A stretch of 63,979 bases of DNA, taken from positions 1 to 63,979 of the forward strand of contig NZ_BMVY01000044.1 in assembly GCF_014650955.1 (NCBI RefSeq), given 5' to 3'. The notes beneath the pieces were generated by a model. That model worked only from the letters and a program-made list of their open reading frames with translations. It searched no databases and was not told the DNA's origin. Positions 49,656 through 59,200 of the stretch are shown piece by piece. Source of the stretch: Streptomyces tauricus. Lineage in GTDB: Bacteria; Actinomycetota; Actinomycetes; Streptomycetales; Streptomycetaceae. The position numbers and the translations under genes are program-made. Numbering within the stretch: the stretch's first letter is position 1; every line of letters begins with the position of its first letter.

Positions 49656-51941
49656 TGTGTCGGCGAAGGGGATTGGGGCGCCGGGTGCCGGGACCGGGGC
49701 GAGCGAGGTGACGGGGTTCCGGGACGCCGCCGACGGTACCGGCCGGCGCTCGTCCGGCGGCACCACCGCGGGCAGCCCGGCGCTCTCGCCCAGCACCACC
49801 CGGCGTACGACGCGCTCGGCGGCCCGCCCGTCGTCGTACGGGCAGAAACGCTCCCGGAAGGCGGCCCGCAGCTGCGCGGAGCGCGAACCGCGCCAGTGGC
49901 CGGTGGCGAAGATGTCGATCAGCTCGTCCTCGGTGCGGGCGATCGCCCCGGGTGGGAAGGCCCGCAGGTCGAAGTAGGTCCCGCGGGCGGCCTCGTACGC
50001 CTCGTGGTCGTCCGACAGGAGCACGATCGGGCGGTCGAGGCCCGCGTAGTCGAACATCAGCGACGAGTAGTCCGTGACCAGCGCGTCCGAGGCGAGGCAG
50101 AGCGACTCGACGCTCGGATGGTCACTCACGTCGATCAGCCGGCCGCCGCTGCGGGCCAGCGGGGCCCCGTACGAGGGGTGGGCGCGGGTCAGCAGGACGA
50201 AGCGCGGGCCGAGCCGGCGCAGCACGCGCTCCAGGTCGAGCGCGGTGCGCTGGGTGCGGCGGTAGTCGCGGTGCGTCGGCGCGTACAGGACCGCCACCGT
50301 GCCCTCGGGGATGCCGAGCGACTCGCGCAGCCGGGCCACCTCCGCCGAAGTGGCCTTCTGGAAGACGTCGTTACGGGGCTGGCCGTACTCCAGCATCGTG
50401 TACGCGGCCGGGAAGACGCGCTCCCAGACGAGGGTGGAGTGCCGGTTGCCGGACAGGCAGTAGTCCCAGCGGTCGGCGTCGCGCAGCACCTCGGCGAAGT
50501 CGGTGTCCCGCGCCGCCGCCGGGCGGTCCTGGAGGTCCAGGCCCATGTGCTTGAGGGGCGTGCCCGCCTGCGTCTGGACCAGGATCTGGCCGCGCCGCTT
50601 GACGAGGCGGCGGTCGAAACCGGTGTTGCCGACGACGTACTTGGACCGGGCCAGGGCCGTCCAGTACGCGGCGGAACCCGGCGTCAGCCTGCGCGTGCCC
50701 GTCGGGACCGTGTGGTGGAAGCCGGGAGCCGCGACCCACGCGGTGCGCATCCCCGGGGCGTGCGTGCGGAACGCGGCCTCCAGCGCACCCGGGTTGCAGC
50801 CGTGACCGCGTCCTGCGTGGCCCGCGAACACGGCGCGGTCGGCCCGCACGGGCAGCAGCCGCTGGACGCCGTAGTGCAGCCGCAGCCCGGCCGTCCGGAC
50901 CCGGCGGGCCAGCGCCCCGGCGAGCCGCGCGGCCCGTCGCTTCAGCCGCGTCGCCGTCCACAGGGCGCGGTAGGTGCGATGGCTGCCGAAGCGCACGAGG
51001 GCGTGCCGCAGCCGGTTGCGGGACGGGACACCGGCATCGAGGACGCGGTAACGGGCGTAGTGGGCACGGGCCTTGCGCAGGAACGCGGCGCGGGAGCCCC
51101 GCGGCAGCCGGTCGCGCTTGAGGAACACGGCCGAAAGATGGTCGACCATGCGCTGGAACAGGACCGGCCGCCAGCGCGCCAGCTCGGGGTGCGCGTCGAG
51201 ATGGGCGAAGACCCGGTCGTACTGGTCGAAGATGTCGAAGTGCTTGCCGCTGGTCGTGCCGAGGATGTTCCCCTGCCGCCGCTGCCGGTAGTGCACACAG
51301 ACCCGGTCGAGCGTCGCGATGGTCTCGGCGGCCATCAGGACCGGGTACGTCCAGGGCGTGTCCTCGTAGTACCCGGGCGGGAACGCGAACTCCTCCCGCT
51401 CGACGAACTCCCGGCGGTACGCCTTGTTCCACACGACCATGAGGACGTCCAGCAGCCCCGGCCGGTCGTCCAGGCGGAACGGCGCCGGACCCTCCTCGTG
51501 GAGCTGCCCGGCCCGGACGTTGCGGACCGTCTCGCCCGACCAGAAGGTGCGCGCGTAGTCGTAGACCAGGACGTCCGGGTCGCCGGTCTCCTTGATGCGG
51601 TCGGCGATGTCCCGCAGCGCGTGCGGGGTGAGGCTGTCGTCGCCGTCCAGGAAGATCAGGTAGTCGCCGGTCGCGGCCCGCATACCCGCGTTGCGGGCCC
51701 GGCCGAGGCCCACGTTCTCCTTCAGGTGGACGGCCCTGACCCGTGGATCACGGGCCGCGAACTCGTCGGCGATCGCACCGCAGGCATCCGGCGAGCAGTC
51801 GTCGACGACGATCAACTCCAGGTCGCTGAACGACTGTTCCAGGACCGACGCCATGCACTCGTGCAGATACGCCTGGACCTGGTACGCGGGGACAATGACA
51901 CTGAACCGGGGCAAGGTACATCCATGGGTCGGCGCGGCCAT
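49650..51941 (-). CDS. GT2 / TagF-like fusion lacking the TagF histidine
   Basis: 763-aa paralogue. The GT2 half is complete: LIVVDDCSPDAC (Asp47-Asp48), GLGRARNAG, FLDGDDSLTPH (Asp99-102), VVWNKAYRREF and GYYEDTPW. In the TagF-like half the HGTP motif reads QTQAGTPLKHMG, so the conserved His is Ala459. The second His (TRAHPSYG) and LVTDYSSLMFDYAGLDRP remain. The ATG at 51941 (MAAPTHGCTLPRF) is probably a replacement start: the ATG equivalent to that of the 753-aa gene survives at 51925 but is out of frame because of a one-base difference. It may act only as a glycosyltransferase. Confidence 0.85.
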   Translation of the reverse strand: MAAPTHGCTLPRFSVIVPAYQVQAYLHECMASVLEQSFSDLELIVVDDCSPDACGAIADEFAARDPRVRAVHLKENVGLGRARNAGMRAATGDYLIFLDGDDSLTPHALRDIADRIKETGDPDVLVYDYARTFWSGETVRNVRAGQLHEEGPAPFRLDDRPGLLDVLMVVWNKAYRREFVEREEFAFPPGYYEDTPWTYPVLMAAETIATLDRVCVHYRQRRQGNILGTTSGKHFDIFDQYDRVFAHLDAHPELARWRPVLFQRMVDHLSAVFLKRDRLPRGSRAAFLRKARAHYARYRVLDAGVPSRNRLRHALVRFGSHRTYRALWTATRLKRRAARLAGALARRVRTAGLRLHYGVQRLLPVRADRAVFAGHAGRGHGCNPGALEAAFRTHAPGMRTAWVAAPGFHHTVPTGTRRLTPGSAAYWTALARSKYVVGNTGFDRRLVKRRGQILVQTQAGTPLKHMGLDLQDRPAAARDTDFAEVLRDADRWDYCLSGNRHSTLVWERVFPAAYTMLEYGQPRNDVFQKATSAEVARLRESLGIPEGTVAVLYAPTHRDYRRTQRTALDLERVLRRLGPRFVLLTRAHPSYGAPLARSGGRLIDVSDHPSVESLCLASDALVTDYSSLMFDYAGLDRPIVLLSDDHEAYEAARGTYFDLRAFPPGAIARTEDELIDIFATGHWRGSRSAQLRAAFRERFCPYDDGRAAERVVRRVVLGESAGLPAVVPPDERRPVPSAASRNPVTSLAPVPAPGAPIPFADTP

Positions 51942-52010
51942 ATTGCCCCGCAACGGCCAAAGGGGGTACGGGGTTACGCCGAATGCGGCATGTGGGGGAC
52001 CCCCGGGCGA
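51942..52010. repeat. Second copy of the upstream element of the TagF-like paralogues
   Basis: Aligns with 48607-48692 across CGGCCAAAGGGG, a short variable part, and GGTTACGCCG(A/G)ATGC then GGGGGA. It may be a shared promoter/operator or just a relic of gene duplication. Confidence 0.6.
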
Positions 52011-52017
52011 CGCGAAA

Positions 52018-52043
52018 GGGGCGGACCGACACCGGCCCGCCCC
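52018..52043 (-). terminator. Terminator of the sugar ABC operon
   Basis: GGGGCGGACCG, loop ACAC, CGGCCCGCCCC: an 11-bp stem with one mismatch, 22 bases past the last gene of the minus-strand operon. Confidence 0.78.
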
Positions 52044-52064
52044 TCAACTCGCTTGCTGTGACGG

Positions 52065-52997
52065 CTACTTCACCGCGCCCGCCATCACGCCGGACACGAA
52101 CTGCCGCTGGAACGCGAAGAACACGGCCAGCGGGATCACCATCGAGATGAACGCGCCCGGCGCGAGCGTCTCGATGTTGCCGGAGAACTGCCGGGTCTGC
52201 TCGGTCAGCGCGACCGTCAGCGGCCGGGAACCGGAGTCCGAGAAGATCAGCGCCACCAGCATGTCGTTCCACACCCACAGGAACTGGAAGATGCCGAGCG
52301 AGGCGATCGCGGGCGCGCCCAGCGGCATGATGACCGTCGCGAACAGCCGGACCTCGCCCGCCCCGTCGAGCCGTGCCGCCTCCAGGAGTTCACGGGGGAT
52401 CTCCGCGAAGAAGTTGCGCAGCAGGAAGATCGCGAACGGCAGGCCGAAGCCCACGTGGAAGAGGACCACGCCGATGACGCTGCCGAAGATCCCCAGGTCG
52501 CCGAAGAGGTCGGCCAGCGGGATCAGGGCGATCTGGATGGGCACCACCAGCAGCGCCACCACGGCCACGAACCACCAGTCGCGGCCCTTGAAGTCCATCC
52601 AGGCGAAGGCGTACCCGGCCATCGCGCCGATCACGACGACCAGGACGGTGGCCGGCACCGTGATGTACACGGTGTTGAGCAGGGAGTCGGTGATCTCCTC
52701 CTTGCCGAGCAGCGTCGAATAGCTCTCGGTGGTCAGCTGGGACGGCTTGCTGAAGACGTCCCACCAGCCGGAGGCGGCGATGTCCGTCGGGTCCCGGAAC
52801 GACGAGGCGAGCAGCCCGATCGTCGGCGTCACCCAGAGCAGCGCGACCAGGATCAGGAAGACCCGCATCGCGCCGCCTCCCGCGACGCTCGCGATCCGGG
52901 AGCCGAGCGAGCGCTGCGGCGGACCGGAGGAGTTCGCGGCCACGGGCGGTTCCCCGGACTCCCCGGGGCCCTTCACAGGTACGGCGGATGTGGTCAC
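52065..52997 (-). CDS. Carbohydrate ABC transporter permease (MalG-like)
   Basis: 310-aa inner-membrane permease with six helices. The cytoplasmic EAA loop is ELLEAARLDGAGEVRLFATVIMPLGAP, the docking site for the ATPase. The GTG at 52997 overlaps the stop of the preceding permease (GTGA) and has AAGGAG upstream. A cytoplasmic Pro/Gly/Ser-rich leader of about 40 residues precedes the first helix. With the next two genes it forms a solute-binding-protein-dependent importer. No ATPase gene is present, so a shared ATPase such as MsiK is likely used. Confidence 0.93.
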   Translation of the reverse strand: MTTSAVPVKGPGESGEPPVAANSSGPPQRSLGSRIASVAGGGAMRVFLILVALLWVTPTIGLLASSFRDPTDIAASGWWDVFSKPSQLTTESYSTLLGKEEITDSLLNTVYITVPATVLVVVIGAMAGYAFAWMDFKGRDWWFVAVVALLVVPIQIALIPLADLFGDLGIFGSVIGVVLFHVGFGLPFAIFLLRNFFAEIPRELLEAARLDGAGEVRLFATVIMPLGAPAIASLGIFQFLWVWNDMLVALIFSDSGSRPLTVALTEQTRQFSGNIETLAPGAFISMVIPLAVFFAFQRQFVSGVMAGAVK

Positions 52998-54346
52998 CGT
53001 CGACGCTCCTTCCGCAGTCGGCGGATGTTGACGATCATCACCGGCATCACCAGTAGCAGCAGGACGATGCCGATCGCACTGCCGAGCCCCTGGTTGTTGC
53101 CGCCGCCGAAGGAGGCGTTGACCAGTTGCAGGGCCAGCACGTTCGCCTCGTCCTTGCTGGGCTGCGGAGCGATGATGAAGACCAGGTCGAAGATCTTCAT
53201 CACGTTGATCATCAGGGTGATGAGGACGACGACGAGGACCGGCGCGAGCAGCGGCACCGTGACCCGGCGGAACACCTGCCACTCGTTGGCCCCGTCGACC
53301 CGGGCCGCCTCCAGGAGGTTGCGGTCCACGCCCGCGAGGCCCGCCGCGATGAGCACCATCGCGAAACCCGCCCACATCCAGGCGTACGAGCCGATGATGG
53401 CCGGGGTCACCAGGCTCGGGCCCAGCCAGTCGACGCCGTTGTAGGGCTCGGCGAAGTTCGACGACGGCAGCCGCAGCTGCGCGCCCTCGGCGGACGCCGG
53501 CAGCGTGAACGTACCGTCGTCGCCGGCCTTCGCGGAGGCCACCACCTTGCCGTCCTTGACCGCCTCCACCTTGATGCCGGGCAGTGCCTTCTCGCCCGCG
53601 TCGATGGCGCCCTTCTCACCGCCGCCGCCCAGCTTGAAGTCCAGCCAGACCGTGCCGGACACGCCGTCGCCCGAGGCCTCGGCGGCCTTGGCGTCCCCGG
53701 GGTCGCCGGGCACCTTGTTCGGGGCGATACCGACCAGCGGGATCAGCGCCGGAGAACCCGCGCCCACCGTGGCCGTCGAGGTGAACGCACCCCCACCGGA
53801 CGCCTTGAGGTCGCTCTCGCCGGACGGGCGCGCCTTCGGATACACCGACGACTCGGCGAACGTGTCGTGCACGCCCACCAGCACGGCGTTCGCCACGCCC
53901 TGGTCGGGGTCCGCCTCGTACACGAGCCGGAAGATGATGCCCGCGGCGAGCATGGAGATCGCCATCGGCATGAAGATGACCAGCTTGAACGCCGTGGACC
54001 AGCGCACCCGTTCGGTCAGCACGGCGAAGATCAGACCGAGCCCGGTGACCAGCGCCGGGGCGACCGCGACCCAGATCGCGGTGTTCTTCACCGCGGTGAA
54101 GGTCGCGTCGTCGCTGAACAGGTCCCCGTAGTTCCCGAGACCCACGAAGCCGGAACCGTCGGCGTCGAACAGAGAGCGCCAGATCGAGTACCCGATGGGG
54201 TAGACCACGAGCGCGCCGAGCAGCACGATCGCCGGCAGCAGGAAAAGCCCCGCCACCCACCACCGCGTACCGATCACACTCTTGCGTTTGCCGACGGGGG
54301 GCACCGGGTTCGCCGGGCCCCCCGCCGTCGCCACCTGCGACGACAT
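52994..54346 (-). CDS. Carbohydrate ABC transporter permease (MalF-like) with Ig-like insertion
   Basis: 450-aa permease, about 150 residues longer than common Gram-positive MalF-like permeases. Helices near 29-50, 88-110 and 120-140 are followed by an extracytoplasmic insertion at about residues 150-312. Inside it, residues 228-298 (SGTVWLDFKLG, then GAIDAGEKALPGIKVEAVKDG and DDGTFTLPAS) match the pattern of SdrD_B/Cna_B-type Ig domains. The EAA loop is LLEAARVDGANEWQVFRRVTVPLLAP. The insertion may contact the binding protein, as the P2 loop of E. coli MalF does, or anchor it at the wall. Confidence 0.9.
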   Translation of the reverse strand: MSSQVATAGGPANPVPPVGKRKSVIGTRWWVAGLFLLPAIVLLGALVVYPIGYSIWRSLFDADGSGFVGLGNYGDLFSDDATFTAVKNTAIWVAVAPALVTGLGLIFAVLTERVRWSTAFKLVIFMPMAISMLAAGIIFRLVYEADPDQGVANAVLVGVHDTFAESSVYPKARPSGESDLKASGGGAFTSTATVGAGSPALIPLVGIAPNKVPGDPGDAKAAEASGDGVSGTVWLDFKLGGGGEKGAIDAGEKALPGIKVEAVKDGKVVASAKAGDDGTFTLPASAEGAQLRLPSSNFAEPYNGVDWLGPSLVTPAIIGSYAWMWAGFAMVLIAAGLAGVDRNLLEAARVDGANEWQVFRRVTVPLLAPVLVVVLITLMINVMKIFDLVFIIAPQPSKDEANVLALQLVNASFGGGNNQGLGSAIGIVLLLLVMPVMIVNIRRLRKERRR

Positions 54347-54355
54347 CGGCGGCCG

Positions 54356-55744
54356 TCAGCCCTTGTACGCCTTGGCGGCGGACGTCTCCAGCGCTTGCTG
54401 CGCGCCCTCCACGTCCGAAGGGGTCTTCAGGAAGTCCTGCAGCGCCTTCCACTCACCCGTGCCCTCGGTACCGCCGAAGGCGGCCGGGGCCTGGTCGGAC
54501 ATGTCGAAGCGGAAGTCGTCGCCCGCCGCGAGCAGCGCCTTGGAGATGTCCCGGGCCACGTCGTCCTTGTACTTCTCCTGGTCCATCTCCTTGTTGGGGG
54601 AGATGAAGCCGCCCTGTGCCGCCCAGATCTCGGCCGCGTCCGTCGACGCCAGGAAGGTCAGCAGGGCCTGCGAGCCCTTGTCGTCCTTCAACGCCACCGC
54701 CACGTCACCGGCGCTGACCACCGGCGACTCGTCGCCGACCGCCGGGAAGGGGAACACCTTCGCGTCCGTGCCGATCTCGGCCTTCGTGTCGGCGTTGATG
54801 TTCGCCGCGACGAAGTCGCCCTCGAAGACCATGCCCGCCGGGGTGTCACCGGAGAAGGTGTTCGTCACCGACTTCGGGAACTCGGTGCGCAGCGCGCCGG
54901 CGCTGCCGCCCGCGATCAGGTCGTTCTTGCCCCACAGCTGCGCCAGCGTGGTCAGGGCCTCCTTCACGGACGGATCCGTCCACTTGATCTCGTGCTTGGC
55001 CAGCTGGTCGTACTTCTCCGGGCCCGCCTGCGACAGATAGACGTTCTCGAACCAGTCCGTGAGCGTCCAGCCGTCCTGCCCGCCGATGGAGACCGCGGGC
55101 GAACCCGCGTCCGACAGGGTCTGCGCGGTCTGCACGAACTCGTCCCAGGTCTTGGGCTCCGCGGTGATACCCGCCGCCTCGAACGCCGCCGTGTTGTACC
55201 AGACCAGCGACTTGTTGGCGGCCTTCGCGTAGACGCCGTACTGCTTGCCCTCGTACGCGCCCAGGTCCTGCCAGCCCTTCGAGAAGTTCTTGTCGAGCTG
55301 CGCCTGCGCCTCGGTGCCCATCGGCTTGACCCAGCCCTTCTGGGCGAACTGGTGCAGCACACCGACCTGCGGGAGGAACGCCACGTTCGGCGGCTTGCCG
55401 CCCTCGATCTTCGTGCCGAGGAACGTGGAGGTGTTGTTGCCGGTCGGCACGTAGGCGACCTCCGCGCCCGTCCGCTTCTCGAACTCGTCCAGGACCGCGG
55501 TGAAGTTGTCCTGCTCGGGCCCGGTCCACACGGCCGCGACCTCGAGCTTCTGGCCGTCCAGCTTGGGGAGTTGGACGCTGGCGGCGTCTTTGCTCCCGCT
55601 CTCGCCGCCGTCGTCCTTCTTGTCGTCGTCACCGCCGCATGCCGTGAGCGTGAGCGCCATCGCCCCCGCGACGACGGCGGCCGCGGCCCTCGCGGCTCCG
55701 CTCCTCCTGTGCGACCTGCTGATACGAAGAGTGCTGCTGCGCAT
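54356..55744 (-). CDS. Extracellular sugar-binding lipoprotein (SBP of the ABC importer)
   Basis: 462-aa lipoprotein, first gene of the importer operon. The signal peptide ends in the lipobox LTAC (Cys36), followed by an Asp/Lys/Ser-rich linker (GGDDDKKDDGGESGSKD). The SBP_bac_1-type domain covers the rest (LEVAAVWTGPEQDNFTAVLDEFEKRTG, PNVAFLPQVGVLHQFAQ, LVWYNTAAFEAAG). The aromatic residues suit a sugar ligand; which sugar is unknown. Only 9 bases separate it from the MalF-like gene. A TTGACA is present on the minus strand at 55917-55922 in the upstream region, but no convincing -10 follows. Confidence 0.93.
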   Translation of the reverse strand: MRSSTLRISRSHRRSGAARAAAAVVAGAMALTLTACGGDDDKKDDGGESGSKDAASVQLPKLDGQKLEVAAVWTGPEQDNFTAVLDEFEKRTGAEVAYVPTGNNTSTFLGTKIEGGKPPNVAFLPQVGVLHQFAQKGWVKPMGTEAQAQLDKNFSKGWQDLGAYEGKQYGVYAKAANKSLVWYNTAAFEAAGITAEPKTWDEFVQTAQTLSDAGSPAVSIGGQDGWTLTDWFENVYLSQAGPEKYDQLAKHEIKWTDPSVKEALTTLAQLWGKNDLIAGGSAGALRTEFPKSVTNTFSGDTPAGMVFEGDFVAANINADTKAEIGTDAKVFPFPAVGDESPVVSAGDVAVALKDDKGSQALLTFLASTDAAEIWAAQGGFISPNKEMDQEKYKDDVARDISKALLAAGDDFRFDMSDQAPAAFGGTEGTGEWKALQDFLKTPSDVEGAQQALETSAAKAYKG

Positions 55745-56242
55745 GGTGTGCCCCGTTCTCCGTCGAACGTCCGAGGTCCTGTCGTCAGCTCCCCGTCGTA
55801 CGCCCGGAGTGAGGGGCGGGCCGGGCGACGGGCGGGGGTTGACGGCAGGGGCTGGCGCTGTCCCGTGCGCTCTTGGTCTACGCCCGTCCGCTCGGCGTCG
55901 GCAAGGGCGCCTGCGCTGTCAAGGGCGTGATCGTAACCGCGTCGTGACGTGGGGAGTTCTGTCCGGGGCGACCCCCCACCACGGGGCTCCGCCCCGGACC
56001 CCCGGGGGTACGTCGCCGGGCGCGGCCCGATGGAGTGCTGGTCGCGCAGTTCCCCGCGCCCCTGGGGGGTGGGGCTGCGTTGTCGGGTGTGGGTCGGTGG
56101 AGTGCTGGTTGCGCAGTTCCCCGCGCCCCTGGGGGTTTTAGCCTGTCCGGCGTTTGAGGACGAGGCCGGTGGGGGGTCTGGGGGCGGAGCCCCCGGGTGG
56201 TTACGGGATGGGTAGGGGCGGCGGGGGCGAGGAAGGTCGTGG
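55745..56242. other. Region between the ABC operon and the FHA-FtsK gene
   Basis: 498 bases with no gene. The first 200 bases form the probable promoter region of the importer operon. The rest is made of family A and B repeats (56030-56230). Confidence 0.7.
56030..56230. repeat. Two family A units joined to a right-half family B element
   Basis: Two units containing GGAGTGCTGGT(C/T)GCGCAG and the family A core occur at about 56030 and 56097 (67-68-bp period). They pass directly at 56136 into the right half of family B (TCCGGCGTTTGAGGACGAG, then GGGGGCGGAGCCCCC and GGGTAGGGGCGGCGGGGG). The left half of family B is missing. Confidence 0.85.
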
Positions 56243-59200
56243 TCAGAGGAGCGAGGGGACCTCCGCGGCCGAGACCGAGCGGGCCGCTCGGTCCAGGGCG
56301 CTGGCCAGCAGGGCCAGGTCCGTCGGCCCGTTGCCGAGCTCACGCACGGGCCGCCGCGCAGGCGGATCCCCCATCCGAGCCCACTCCAACGGCACAACCG
56401 TCGGCCGCAACGTCGCCGTACGGGGAATGCGCCCCGTGACCCGCCCACCCTGGAACGGCACGGACCGCCCCCCAGGCCCAGGCGCACTCAGCCTGCCCCG
56501 CCCCGGCGACGGCTCCTCCGCCCCGACTCCCGGCGCTTCGAGCACCACCCGGAGCCCGGCCCGCCGCGCCAGCTCCGTCTCCTCCGTACGGACCCCGCCA
56601 CCGGTGGCCGCCACCAGATGCACCCCGAGCCGCTCACCGTCCCGGGCGACCCCTTCCAGGGCCCGTACGACGGACCCGGCGGCCGGGCGCCCGGGGGACC
56701 CCAGCGCGGGGGACAGCAGCGCGTCCAGGTCGTCGACGACCACGACGAGCCGGGGCAGCGGAGGCCCGGCGTCCGGACGGGGCCGAGCCGCGGCGGGACG
56801 CAGCCGCAGCGTCGAACTGGACATCGTGTCGATGTCCCCGGCCCCGGCCGCACCGGATGCACCGGACGACCCGGACACCCCGGACGACCCGGACGAGGAA
56901 CCCGCCGCCGAGCCCGAGCCCGCCCCCGACCCCGCCGACCGCTGGGCGACGACCCGGCGCGGCCCCTCCCGCCCCGCGTGCCACTCGGTGAAGTCGAGCC
57001 GCCCGAGCAGTTCGGCCCGCCGCTTCAGCTCGGCGGACAGGGACTGCGCGAACTCCCGCATACGTACGGGATCGTGGGCGCCCAGATGCGTCGTGACATG
57101 GGGCAGGTCCGTACAGACCTGCAGCCCGTCCCCGCGCGCCGCCGACCCACCGGTACCCGTACCGTCCCGCCCGTCGACCAGCACGATCCCGAGCCGGTCG
57201 GGCCGCTCCGCGGCGGCGAGCGACGCGGCGACGGAACGCAGCAGCTCGGTGCGCCCGCTGCCCGGAGGGCCCTCGATCAGCAGGTGCGGGCCCTCGCCCG
57301 CGAGATCCACGCCGACGGGGCCGCGCGGCCCGGCGCCGAGCACGGCCGTGGCCCGGCCGCCGACGGCCTCCGGGTCGTCGGCCGCGTCCGCCCAACGCGC
57401 CATCAGGGACGCCGGGGTCGCCCGCGCCAGACCCAACTCGTCCAGCAGCCGCGCGGCTTGCGGCAGGGGCGCGGACACACGGGTGTGCCGCTCACCGGCC
57501 CCGCCCTCCGCGCGCAGCGGCGCCAGGGCCCGTGCGAAGCGCTCGGCCCACGCCATGGACACGGCGTCCACCGCGGCGACCGTGCCATGCCCGACGGGTC
57601 CGCCCGAGGAAGAGCTCGAAGAAGTACCCGCAGAAGCCGACGAGCCGTGGGGCTGTGTCGCGGGTGCCACGCGCAGCAGCCGCAGAGCCGTCGCCACGTC
57701 ACCGCTGAGCAGCGCGACAGCCCCGCACTCGCGGAACGCCGGCGACACCGCGCAGGCCGCCTCGTACGTGTCCGTCACGGGCGAGGAGGGCGACGCGGCC
57801 GGTGTCTCGGCGAGACAGATGACATGGATGCCGACCTGGGGTCCCTCGACGGCGAGCCGCGACACGGCTTCCCGCACACCGGCCGACCCGGGGTCCCCGT
57901 CCACCACGACGACGGTGTGGGGACCGGACCACCCGGTCTCAGCGGCGTCGTCCGACCGGGCCCAGGAAGGCCGCCCTGCCCTGCCCCGCGCCTCACCGGC
58001 CTGCGTGCCGCTGCGGGGGAGTCCCAGATGGGTGACGTTCGGGTCCCGGGACAGGGGATGGCTCCCGGAGGCGGGCGCGGAGGCGCCGCGGCCGTGCGCC
58101 CCGGAGGCGTCCTGGGCGGATACGGGCCCGCCGTCCGCCGCGTTCCTCGGGCGCGGCGCGAAGGCCCCGCTGTCGTCCGCCGAGCCCGAGCCCGAGCCGA
58201 GGCGGGGCCCGTGACCCCGCTCGGCGGCCCGCCCCGTCTCCGTGAGGTGGTCCTCCAGGCGCCGGACCAGTTCCTCCGTGCGCGCCGTCGCCTGTTCGCG
58301 GTCGTAGGCGAGCAGGAGGCGGCAGTCCTGGCCGTGGGTGGGACGCAGATGGGGCAGCCAGCCCAGCCACGACCACTCGGCGACGCGCTCCTCCAGGGAA
58401 CGCGAGCGGTCCGTGCTGAGGAGGGTGATCTCCAGCGAGTCGGGGGAGTGCAGCGCGGCGAGCTGGGCCACCACCGCGCGCGCGAGCCCCGAGAGACGTT
58501 CGCGCGGTCCGGCCAGGCCCAGCGCCCCGACCTCCCGCAGTCCGGCGGTCACCGGGACCGCGGACAGCAGCCCGGAGCCGTCGGGTGTGCTCCGGTCCGC
58601 CGTACCCAGCCGGACCGTGAGGGTTTCCCGGTGGCCCGGTTCGCGCTCCCACAGCCGCGGCCCCGGTCCGAGCGCCGCCAGCAGCAGCGCGGCCGGGTCG
58701 GGCCACCGGTCGGGCCCGGGCACGCCCAGGGCGACGGGCTCGGCGAAGGGCGCCTCGTACGAGTCGTACGGGTCGTACTCCGCGCCGTCGCCGTACTGGT
58801 CCTCGCTCCGGGACCCCGCCAGCCGGCGGGCCCACGCGGAGAGACCGCGCTTGCGCGTGGCCCGCGGCACGGGTGTCCCCCGGAGGGGTGTGCCCTTGCG
58901 CTTGCCCTCGCCCGGTCCCTGGACGTCGAGGCCCTGGTCCTCCTCGTACGGCTCCCCGGCGTCCCGGTACTCGCCGTACTCGACCCGGTCCCCCGCGTCC
59001 CTGTGCTCGATCCGGGGCGCCCCGCCCTGGCCCGGCACCACATGCGGTCCCGCCGGCAGATGCTCCTGGCTGCCCGGGGCTCCACCCCCGGCGGCGCCCC
59101 ACCCGGCCGTGCCGTAACCGTGATGGGTCTCGGCGGTCGGCGGCGCGATACCGGAACGGGAACCCCCGGTGCTCCGGCCGTCCCCGGAGCCCTCCCCGCC

